Below, piece after piece: positions 6,750 through 11,798 of a stretch of DNA of 11,798 bases (position 1 is its first letter; each line of letters begins with the position of its first letter). The notes beneath the pieces were generated by a model. It was given only the letters and a program-made list of their open reading frames with translations, was not told the DNA's origin and ran no database searches. The position numbers and the translations under genes are program-made. The stretch is from SIG607 sp045614505 (GTDB lineage: Bacteria; Bacillota; Clostridia; Oscillospirales; Acutalibacteraceae), in assembly GCA_045614505.1 (NCBI GenBank), contig JAZLDA010000076.1:1-11798 (forward strand), in the 5' to 3' direction.

Positions 6750-7038
6750 ACAAAAAAATAACCCTTGACCGTTTCAAACAACTTCGGTCAAGGGTTATTT
6801 ATGTTCACTCTTAATATCCAACATCTTTTTCTGTTACCTCTCTTTCTTCGTTTCAGTAACCTATCTTTTACGATTTAAAACAGAACGCCTTGAGTCTCTA
6901 TGTTAATCCCGTAAAGTGAGAAGCACTTTTTTGTTTTAAAGTTTCAAACATAAGTCACTGTGGATTGATTTTTTTACCGACCGTTTACAATCCTTTTGGT
7001 CTTTCATATGTACACCGGTATCACCCTTCCTTTGACTA
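6750..7038 (-). ncRNA. Candidate orphan transcript bounded by a promoter and a strong terminator
   Basis: Between the upp terminator and the alcohol dehydrogenase there is no credible gene, yet a minus-strand promoter (7045-7074) and a 16-bp terminator (6756-6800) enclose about 290 nt. Small hairpins are visible: GGATTG/CAATCC (6962-6967, 6988-6993), AAAGTG/CACTTT (6913-6918, 6924-6929) and GTTAC/GTAAC (6833-6837, 6856-6860). GTTTCAAACA occurs both in the terminator loop (6771-6780) and at 6941-6950. Short ORFs exist, including one of 23 codons from ATG near 7010, but none has a well-placed RBS. I recognise no known RNA family. Alternatives are a regulatory leader for the alcohol dehydrogenase or the debris of a lost gene. 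Confidence 0.35.
6756..6800 (-). terminator. Strong terminator upstream of the alcohol dehydrogenase gene
   Basis: 16-bp perfect arms (6756-6771 and 6785-6800, core CCCTTGACCG/CGGTCAAGGG) enclose a 13-nt loop and are followed by seven T on the minus strand. It ends something transcribed from the right, after the upp terminator, where no gene is seen. Confidence 0.85.
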
Positions 7039-7044
7039 TATATT

Positions 7045-7074
7045 AGCATATTTTTTTGCGCTGTGTCTATTCAA
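7045..7074 (-). promoter_or_regulatory. Candidate promoter of the orphan transcript
   Basis: The minus strand reads TTGAAT, 18 nt, TATGCT, with AATATA following. It is weaker than the other promoters here. Just downstream is GTCAAAGGAAG (7026-7036), identical to the RBS region before the aminotransferase remnant at 1625-1635. Confidence 0.4.
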
Positions 7075-7182
7075 AACACATATAAATTTTTACTCTTAAA
7101 GTTATGCAAAACACAGAAATCCTTTCACTCCCATTGACAGCACTTATATTTCTGTGATAAAATTAATTTGTTGAGTTGTTAA

Positions 7183-7214
7183 AAAGGCTGTCCCGAAATT
7201 TCGGGACAGCCTTT
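7183..7214 (-). terminator. Terminator of the uraA-upp operon
   Basis: A perfect 32-bp palindrome (AAAGGCTGTCCCGAAA and its complement) directly after the upp stop codon, ending in TTTTT on the minus strand. The 7181-7044 stretch beyond it is AT-rich. It holds an inverted repeat CACAGAAAT/ATTTCTGTG (7112-7120, 7148-7156) and no gene. Confidence 0.88.
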
Positions 7215-7217
7215 ATT

Positions 7218-7859
7218 TTATTTCGTACCGAAGAGGCGGTCACCCGCATCACCGAGACCCGGAAGAATATATCCGTTTTCATTAAGACATCTGTCTAAAG
7301 TAGACACAAAGATATGAACATCAGGGTGTGCCTGTGCAACCTTACTTACTCCTTCGGGAGCGCCGATAACAGCCATAAACTTAATATCCTTACAGCCGCG
7401 CTTCTTGAGAGATTCAATTGCATCGCAGGCACTTCCTCCTGTAGCCAGCATTGGGTCCACAAGAAGTACAAGCTTGTCTTCTATTCCGTCAGGCAGCTTG
7501 CAGTAATACTCGCATGGCTGCAGAGTTTCTTCATTTCTGTACATACCTATATGCCCTACCCTTGCGGACGGGAAAAGCACGTGTACGCCGTTAACCATAC
7601 CAAGTCCTGCTCTGAGAATGGGAACGATAACGATAGCGTTATCCTTGACAACCCTTTGCGTGCAGGTCTCAAGAGGAGTTTTTACCTGCTTCTCGGTAGT
7701 GGGAACGCCCTCTTTGAGACACTCAAAGGTCATAAGGGTGGTAATTTCCTCAATAAGCTCGCGGAACTCCTTCATACTGGTTTTTTCATCTCTTAAAATC
7801 GCAATTTTGTGATTAATAAGGGGATGGTCAAAAATTGTTACATTATCATATTTTTTCAT
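7218..7859 (-). CDS. upp: Uracil phosphoribosyltransferase
   Basis: 213 residues, the usual length. It makes UMP and diphosphate from uracil and PRPP in the cytosol, the salvage step that traps imported uracil. The PRPP-binding loop is LLVDPMLATGGSA (132-144); the uracil-binding C-terminal signature is YILPGLGDAGDRLFGTK (197-213); ILRAGLGM (81-88) is the conserved segment near the PRPP site. A GGGAG site lies 10 nt before the ATG. The gene begins 26 nt after the uracil permease stop on the same strand, so the two form an operon, and a perfect palindromic terminator follows at once. All the catalytic motifs I can check are intact. Confidence 0.97.
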   Translation of the reverse strand: MKKYDNVTIFDHPLINHKIAILRDEKTSMKEFRELIEEITTLMTFECLKEGVPTTEKQVKTPLETCTQRVVKDNAIVIVPILRAGLGMVNGVHVLFPSARVGHIGMYRNEETLQPCEYYCKLPDGIEDKLVLLVDPMLATGGSACDAIESLKKRGCKDIKFMAVIGAPEGVSKVAQAHPDVHIFVSTLDRCLNENGYILPGLGDAGDRLFGTK

Positions 7860-7885
7860 AGGTAAATTACTCCCAGAGCCGTTTC

Positions 7886-9265
7886 TTAGTCGGCCTTTTT
7901 CTTTGCGTGAAGAAGGATATTGGTGATAATACCGAGGATAAGAGCGCCGGCAATAGCGGTAATGGTTACCTGACCTATCTTCATTGCCATACCGCCGATA
8001 CCTGAAATAAGGATAACGGAAACGGTAAAGAGATTAGCATTATCCTCAAGGTCAACCTTCTGAATCATCTTAAGACCGGAAACTGCGATAAAGCCGTAAA
8101 GGGTAATGCAAACGCCGCCCATTACACAACCGGGGATAGAATCCAGGAATGCCACAAAAGGAGAAACGAAAGAAATAAGAACAGCCATTATGGCAGTGGT
8201 GGTAATGGTAGCAACGGAAGCGTTTCTGGTGATAGCTACGCAACCTACAGACTCACCGTAAGTAGTGTTAGGGCAACCGCCGAAGAAGGCGCCTACAGCA
8301 GAGCCTATACCGTCACCAAGCAGTGTGCGGTGGAGACCGGGCTCTTCAAGAAGGTCTTTTCCGATAATGCTGGAAAGATTCTTGTGGTCGGCAATATGCT
8401 CTGCAAATACAACGAATGCAACGGGAATGTAAGCAACAGCTATGGTTGCAAGATAGGAAACCTTGAAATCACCCATACCCTTTAAAGCATTTGCAAATGT
8501 AAACTCAGGAAGAGAAATAAAGGTGCTTAATCCCACACCATCGGCAACAAGCGCTTTAAAGGGAGCAAAATCAATAATTTTAAGGGCATCGCTACCTATA
8601 GCATAACCGATACCTGTGAAAATCATACCAACTGCATAACCTGCAAGAATACCGATGATAAAGGGAATAAGTTTTACCATTTTCTTGCCGTAGGTAGAGC
8701 AAAGCACTACAACAAAAAAGGTAACAAGCGCACAAATAAAGGATACCCAACTAAATCCGCTCATAACAAAGGAGCCGTTGCTGTCCTGTGGGCCGTAAGA
8801 AAATACATCCTTAATAGCGGCGCCTGCAAGAGAAAGACCGATAATTGCAACTGTGGGTCCGATAACTGCAGCAGGCATAAGTTTATTTATCCAGCCTACG
8901 CCTACGAATTTAACCACAATGGCGATAATTACATAAACAAGACCTGCGAATACCGCGCCTATAATAAGACCCAGGTAGCCAAGGTATACAGAGCCGAGTG
9001 CTCCGGCAAAAGCAGCTACCATAGAGCCGATAAAGGCAAAGGATGAACCTAAAAATACCGGGCTTTTAAACTTTGTAAAAAGCTGATACACGATAGTACC
9101 TACACCTGCGCCGAAAAGTGCCGCAGAAGCGCTCATACCGTTACCTACAATGGACGGTACCGCAATTGTTGCCGCCATGATAGCAAGTAACTGCTGAATC
9201 GCAAAAACTATCAACTGTCCGAATTTTGGTTTGTCATGAATGTTGTAAACAAGTTTATTCTCCAT
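7886..9265 (-). CDS. uraA: Uracil permease, NCS2 (nucleobase:cation symporter-2) family
   Basis: 459 residues, strongly hydrophobic, with the 14-segment NCS2 pattern. It imports uracil with protons across the cytoplasmic membrane. Diagnostic motifs are FAIQQLLAIMAATIAVPSIV (21-40), LGSSFAFIG (72-80), FAEHIADHKNLSSIIGKDLL (287-306, with E289) and GGCPNTTYGES (329-339, with E338); the two glutamates correspond to the uracil-coordinating residues of E. coli UraA. The residue after the second glutamate is serine where UraA has asparagine. The tail HAKKKAD is positive, as expected for a cytosolic end. RBS GGAGGG lies 5 nt before the ATG. It is the first gene of the uraA-upp operon. The leader is only about 50 nt, too short for a PyrR-type attenuator, so regulation would be at the promoter. 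Bacillus calls this gene pyrP. Confidence 0.94.
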   Translation of the reverse strand: MENKLVYNIHDKPKFGQLIVFAIQQLLAIMAATIAVPSIVGNGMSASAALFGAGVGTIVYQLFTKFKSPVFLGSSFAFIGSMVAAFAGALGSVYLGYLGLIIGAVFAGLVYVIIAIVVKFVGVGWINKLMPAAVIGPTVAIIGLSLAGAAIKDVFSYGPQDSNGSFVMSGFSWVSFICALVTFFVVVLCSTYGKKMVKLIPFIIGILAGYAVGMIFTGIGYAIGSDALKIIDFAPFKALVADGVGLSTFISLPEFTFANALKGMGDFKVSYLATIAVAYIPVAFVVFAEHIADHKNLSSIIGKDLLEEPGLHRTLLGDGIGSAVGAFFGGCPNTTYGESVGCVAITRNASVATITTTAIMAVLISFVSPFVAFLDSIPGCVMGGVCITLYGFIAVSGLKMIQKVDLEDNANLFTVSVILISGIGGMAMKIGQVTITAIAGALILGIITNILLHAKKKAD

Positions 9266-9325
9266 AGTGACCCTCCGTAAATATAAATTGTAAGATAAAA
9301 GACTTGACTTTCATCCACAAAGATG

Positions 9326-9354
9326 ATTATATCACATATACACAGTTTTTTCAA
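9326..9354 (-). promoter_or_regulatory. Promoter of the uraA-upp operon
   Basis: The minus strand reads TTGAAA, 17 nt, TATAAT with an extended TGTGA before the -10. Transcription would start near 9318. The intergenic stretch 9266-9529 otherwise holds AT-rich runs, a second weak -10 (9357-9362) and the divergent promoter at 9468. Confidence 0.7.
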
Positions 9355-9467
9355 ACATTATATTACTTTTTTTGACATTTTTTTAAAAATTTATCTTCAC
9401 AGCTCTTTTTCATAGTTTTTTGTTTTTACAGGCGCACCGAAGAAGAGTAATGTTATAAAAGCCAGAG

Positions 9468-9496
9468 TTGACAAACAGCACTGAATAAGGTATAAA
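9468..9496 (+). promoter_or_regulatory. Promoter of the zinc-ribbon membrane protein gene
   Basis: TTGACA, 17 nt, TATAAA, about 35 nt before the start codon. It is near-consensus and suggests appreciable constitutive expression. Confidence 0.7.
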
Positions 9497-9529
9497 TAAT
9501 TTAGGATTTTTCTTTGAGGAGGAAATATT

Positions 9530-10393
9530 ATGAAATGTATTTATTGTAACTTTGAACACGCAGAGCCCTTTCAGTTCTGTCCCCACTGCGGCGCAGACAA
9601 CCGTTATTCTGCTCCCGTAAGCGTAGCTCCCGTAAGCGTGGCTCCCGTAAACGTGGCGGCAGAGAGAATTTTGCCTGCTTTAAAGGATAACTTATTCTTG
9701 GCAATCTGTATTCTTATAAGTATTTCGACCGGCTTTTCACTTATAAGCGGAAGCATATCCGTTATCAATATTCTTCTCACTATATTTTTATGGCTCACAT
9801 ACTCTAAGGGCCGTAAAAATATCGTTGACTCAAACCACTTAAAAAGCATAAGCGGCACTGTTTTTGCAAGCTATGTAATAAACTTTGTTTTATATGGACT
9901 TGTCATTTTTTTAGGTATTATATTCGCCCTTATTTTTGTGCTTGCCTCCGCAAATACAGAACTTAATGAAGCCTTTATGGAAGGCTTTGCCGAAGGACTG
10001 AGAATTTCAGGAATGAGCCCCTATGAGTTCGAAGCAATGATGGGCGATATAGGAATGGGGTTTGAATCCTTTACCTCTGTGATCGGTTGGGTATTTTTCC
10101 TGGTTTTCACTATCGTTGGCACTGTAGGCATTATTATCAATGCTCTGAGTCTGGGAAAAATCCATCGACTTGCAAAATCTACATACAAAAGTGTAGAAAG
10201 CGGATTTTTAGCACTTAATAAGGTTAATGCTGCTAAAAACTGGTTGATTGTATTAGGTGTCTTCTCGGCAATCTCCGCACTGTCCACGCTTGCAAGCGGA
10301 GAATTCCTCGCCACCGTTGCGGCTGGTTCAGACGCTGCCGCATCGATAATTGCCGGTGTGCTGATTAACAAAAAACTTATTTCCGCACGGTAA
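9530..10393 (+). CDS. Zinc-ribbon multi-pass membrane protein of unknown function
   Basis: 287 residues. An N-terminal zinc ribbon has two CxxC knuckles (C3/C6 and C17/C20: KCIYC, FCPHCGADN). A flexible linker of three APVSV-like repeats follows (28-43). Hydrophobic segments then lie at about 55-75, 77-91, 110-140 (long, possibly two helices), 184-208, 239-257 and 265-283. Between 142 and 180 is an acidic, glycine- and methionine-rich loop (ELNEAFMEGFAEGLRISGM). A GAGGAGG site lies 7 nt before the ATG. Such zinc-ribbon plus membrane proteins are common in Clostridia and mostly uncharacterised; the ribbon is probably cytosolic. It is monocistronic, with its own promoter and a shared downstream terminator. 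I cannot assign a function. Confidence 0.85.
   Translation: MKCIYCNFEHAEPFQFCPHCGADNRYSAPVSVAPVSVAPVNVAAERILPALKDNLFLAICILISISTGFSLISGSISVINILLTIFLWLTYSKGRKNIVDSNHLKSISGTVFASYVINFVLYGLVIFLGIIFALIFVLASANTELNEAFMEGFAEGLRISGMSPYEFEAMMGDIGMGFESFTSVIGWVFFLVFTIVGTVGIIINALSLGKIHRLAKSTYKSVESGFLALNKVNAAKNWLIVLGVFSAISALSTLASGEFLATVAAGSDAAASIIAGVLINKKLISAR
9611..9655 (+). repeat. Three tandem 15-bp repeats inside the zinc-ribbon protein gene
   Basis: GCTCCCGTAAGCGTA occurs three times head to tail with two substitutions among copies, encoding APVSV, APVSV and APVNV. It forms the linker between zinc ribbon and first membrane segment. The high nucleotide identity suggests recent slippage expansion. Confidence 0.85.
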
Positions 10394-10409
10394 TTAAATA
10401 CTAAACAAC

Positions 10410-10441
10410 AAAAAATCTCGTTCCTAAGAACGAGATTTTTT
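10410..10441. terminator. Bidirectional terminator between the zinc-ribbon and ATPase genes
   Basis: Perfect 14-bp arms AAAAAATCTCGTTC and GAACGAGATTTTTT with a 4-nt CTAA loop give a T tract of six on either strand. It serves the two convergent genes. Confidence 0.88.
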
Positions 10442-10457
10442 GGTATGTCGCACCGAT

Positions 10458-11216
10458 TTAGATATCTTTGTCTTTCAATAAATAATGCAACATTTTTTCG
10501 GGACTTTCTAAAAAGTTTTTTGTAAGTCTAAAGTGCTCCGTATCTTGATATTTTACACTTTTAATTCCGTCTTGCGAAAATTCTAAGATTTGCGCATTTG
10601 GAAAAGTCATGAGAATTGGCGAATGAGTTGCTATTATGAATTGAGAATCTTTTTTTATCAAAGAATTTATTTCGACTATTAAGGATAGCAATCGGTTTGG
10701 TGATAAAGCAGCTTCAGGTTCGTCTAATATGTAAAGTCCGTTACCGAAAAAACGATTTTGAACGATAGATAGAAAACTTTCCCCGTGGGACTGATTATGT
10801 AAAGAAACTCCCCCGTATCCTTGGATAATAGGCGCATCAAATGATGGCAACTTATCCATATCGTCAATATTTGTAGCGACATTATAAAGGCTCTCGGCAC
10901 GCAGGAAAAAACCGTCTTTAGCATAGCTGCGTTTTGCAACAGTAATATGCTCAAATAGTTCAGAGTGAGTGGCGTTTGTGGAAAATGTGAAATTCTTTGA
11001 ACCACCCTCAGCATTAAAGCCATAAGCAACTGCAATTGCTTCAAGTAATGTGGATTTACCGGTTCCATTTTCACCAACAAAAAATGTTACATTTGAGGAA
11101 AAGCAAAGTTCCTTTTCTTGTGACAAATACTTTATAATAGGTAAATTGTTTAGATATGAGTTTTTATCTAATTTATCATCGAACAAAATGCTGCTTATAT
11201 AATTTGCGGATATCAT
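10458..11216 (-). CDS. Small stand-alone ABC-fold ATPase (COG3910-like predicted ATPase)
   Basis: 252 residues, a single nucleotide-binding domain with no membrane part. The Walker A loop is FFVGENGTGKSTLLEAIA (45-62), the ABC-type signature is SHGESFL (143-149), Walker B is LYILDEPEAALSP (161-173, with D165 and E166), and the switch histidine is in IIATHSP (194-200, H198). Compact SMC/RecF-like ATPases of this kind dimerise on ATP; several relatives act in defence or DNA maintenance, but most are uncharacterised. The start at 11216 is fixed by AAGGAG 8 nt upstream and a 4-nt ATGA overlap with the preceding four-helix-bundle gene, so the pair is translationally coupled; a longer start at 11276 would lie deep inside that gene. 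Nothing else follows before the terminator, so no nuclease or toxin partner is visible. Function unknown. Confidence 0.85.
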   Translation of the reverse strand: MISANYISSILFDDKLDKNSYLNNLPIIKYLSQEKELCFSSNVTFFVGENGTGKSTLLEAIAVAYGFNAEGGSKNFTFSTNATHSELFEHITVAKRSYAKDGFFLRAESLYNVATNIDDMDKLPSFDAPIIQGYGGVSLHNQSHGESFLSIVQNRFFGNGLYILDEPEAALSPNRLLSLIVEINSLIKKDSQFIIATHSPILMTFPNAQILEFSQDGIKSVKYQDTEHFRLTKNFLESPEKMLHYLLKDKDI

Positions 11217-11566
11217 TTCATATTCTCCTTGGCGGTACGGCAAGAAGCGACAAGCATTACGCGTATAGTGGTGCATTTTTCAGAAAGCGATTTGTACTGT
11301 ATAGCGTCAATATAATTTGTTCTATGTAAAAGTTCGAGCCAATAGCCTGTTTCACTCGCTTCCTTAAGAGCAATTTCAAGTTTGGAAATAAAATCTTTCT
11401 TACCTTGTGCATAGTTTGCTTCGTGGATATTTGCGCCAATAGAAGTGCCCGAACGACCAATTTGATTTGAAATAACTGTTTCGTGTTGTGAACGGAGGTA
11501 TTTGACAAGATTTATTATATCTACTGCGAGGTCCATAGATAATGTCCTAAGTTTTGATTCAGACAT
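11213..11566 (-). CDS. Four-helix-bundle protein, 23S rRNA intervening-sequence (S23/Avd-like) family
   Basis: 117 residues, the usual size. Family marks are MDLAVDIINLVKYL (11-24), the conserved RSGTSIGANIHEANYAQ (38-54), and DFISKLEIALKEASETGYWLELL (58-80). Relatives are encoded in 23S rRNA intervening sequences, as accessory protein Avd of diversity-generating retroelements (a basic pentamer binding nucleic acid), or, most often, as solitary genes of unknown role. Here there is no rRNA and no reverse transcriptase. The basic surface expected of the fold suggests RNA or DNA binding, an inference. RBS AGGTG lies 5 nt before the ATG, and the gene overlaps the ATPase start by 4 nt. Its promoter abuts the fold-back repeat array upstream. 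Confidence 0.9.
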   Translation of the reverse strand: MSESKLRTLSMDLAVDIINLVKYLRSQHETVISNQIGRSGTSIGANIHEANYAQGKKDFISKLEIALKEASETGYWLELLHRTNYIDAIQYKSLSEKCTTIRVMLVASCRTAKENMK

Positions 11567-11589
11567 TTTAGCACCTACTTTCTAAATAA

Positions 11590-11618
11590 AGTATAGCAAA
11601 AAATAGTTAATTTGTAAA
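11590..11618 (-). promoter_or_regulatory. Promoter of the four-helix-bundle/ATPase operon
   Basis: The minus strand reads TTTACA, 17 nt, TATACT, about 24 nt before the start codon. The -35 box ends exactly where the first GTGATGT unit of the repeat array begins (11619), so anything bound to or folded in the array would affect this promoter. Confidence 0.65.
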
Positions 11619-11777
11619 GTGATGTATCGGCTACGCCGAAATGATGTAGTGCTTCGCACAGTGATGTTACTACGCAGTGATGTGATGTGTTCCATTTCAC
11701 TTGCCGAAGGCAAACATCACTGCCGAAGGTAACATCACGCCATAAGGCACATCACGTTCCGCTTGCGGAACACATCG
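11619..11777. repeat. Fold-back array of GTGATGT / ACATCAC units alternating with small hairpins
   Basis: The left half carries GTGATGT at 11619, 11661, 11677 and 11682 (the last two overlap) and ATGATGT at 11641. The right half carries the complement ACATCAC at 11714, 11732 and 11749 and a variant ACATCGT at 11772. Between units lie small hairpins: TCGGC-TAC-GCCGA (11627-11639), GTGC-TTC-GCAC (11649-11659), TTGCC-GAA-GGCAA (11701-11713), TGCC-GAA-GGTA (11721-11731), GCC-ATAA-GGC (11739-11748) and GTTCCGC-TT-GCGGAAC (11756-11771). The two halves can pair into one long stem with hairpins projecting from each side. No ORF is evident. It resembles neither a CRISPR nor a plain terminator. It may continue past the window, since only 21 nt remain after it. 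Confidence 0.8.
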
Positions 11778-11798
11778 TTCCAAAAAGAAAAAGCACTC

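Noticed and set aside
6913..6935. A plus-strand terminator (AAAGTG-AGAAG-CACTTT followed by T)
   Set aside because: The 6-bp AT-rich stem is weak and no plus-strand gene lies upstream in this stretch.
7112..7156. A 9-bp inverted repeat CACAGAAAT/ATTTCTGTG as a mobile element end or operator
   Set aside because: The 27-nt interval shows no further structure, there is no gene inside and no target duplication, so it is noted but not called.
7314..7796. A 160-codon plus-strand ORF opposite upp
   Set aside because: Antisense of a fully conserved gene; the translation shows no recognisable domain.
9266..9318. A PyrR-type attenuator or riboswitch in the uracil operon leader
   Set aside because: The leader is about 50 nt with no terminator/antiterminator pair.
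10458..11276. A longer ATPase starting at 11276
   Set aside because: It would overlap the four-helix-bundle gene by 64 nt, while the start at 11216 has AAGGAG at 8 nt and gives a normal N-terminus.
11619..11777. The repeat array considered as a CRISPR array
   Set aside because: The repeats are only 7 nt, half are inverted, and the intervals are about 9-17 nt hairpins rather than 25-40 nt unique spacers. No cas gene is nearby.
11213..11798. A diversity-generating retroelement or a 23S rRNA intervening sequence, suggested by the Avd/S23-family protein
   Set aside because: No reverse transcriptase, no template/variable repeat pair with adenine-biased differences, and no rRNA sequence is visible. 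Solitary family members are common.

Overview
The window looks like a chromosomal segment from a low-GC Firmicute of the class Clostridia, probably a gut-type Oscillospiraceae/Lachnospiraceae relative. This is inferred from strong AAGGAG ribosome binding sites, TTGACA-17-TATAAT promoters, AT-rich intergenic DNA with long hairpin terminators, and the families present. No tRNA, rRNA, CRISPR array, transposase or integrase is visible.

Layout. (1) 1-1720, minus: the start of an ATP-grasp enzyme and an upstream PLP-dependent DegT-type sugar aminotransferase, a typical surface-sugar or glycan pair. The aminotransferase has an unusual leader of about 290 nt. The leader holds a consensus promoter, a good RBS and 29-codon remnant of a different DegT aminotransferase, and a roughly 130-bp inverted-repeat element. 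(2) 1700-4506, minus: a LysR regulator with its own promoter, preceded by a TRAP-type large permease and a small two-helix membrane protein in one operon. No solute-binding protein gene is present. A perfect palindrome sits at the expected transcription start of the operon. (3) 4544-5435, plus: a DUF89 metal-dependent phosphatase, divergent from the permease. (4) 5492-6704, minus: a YqhD/BdhA-type iron alcohol dehydrogenase. (5) 6750-7180: no credible gene, but a minus-strand promoter and a very strong terminator bound an orphan transcript of about 290 nt. (6) 7183-9354, minus: uraA-upp, a uracil salvage operon (NCS2 permease, then uracil phosphoribosyltransferase). (7) 9468-10393, plus: a zinc-ribbon, multi-pass membrane protein of unknown function. 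(8) 10410-11798: a translationally coupled pair, a 23S-intervening-sequence/Avd-like four-helix-bundle protein followed by a small COG3910-like ABC-fold ATPase. Upstream lies a striking fold-back array in which copies of GTGATGT and its complement ACATCAC alternate with small hairpins.

How the parts fit. The uracil genes form a self-contained salvage unit: import, then conversion to UMP with PRPP. The LysR, TRAP, phosphatase and alcohol dehydrogenase genes are neighbours and could serve one catabolic or detoxification role, but nothing in the sequence fixes a shared substrate. The strongest candidate for something not yet described is the right end: the Avd-like protein, the ATPase, and the fold-back array touching their promoter. 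The second is the aminotransferase leader, where a gene remnant and a repeat-like structured element lie between promoter and gene.
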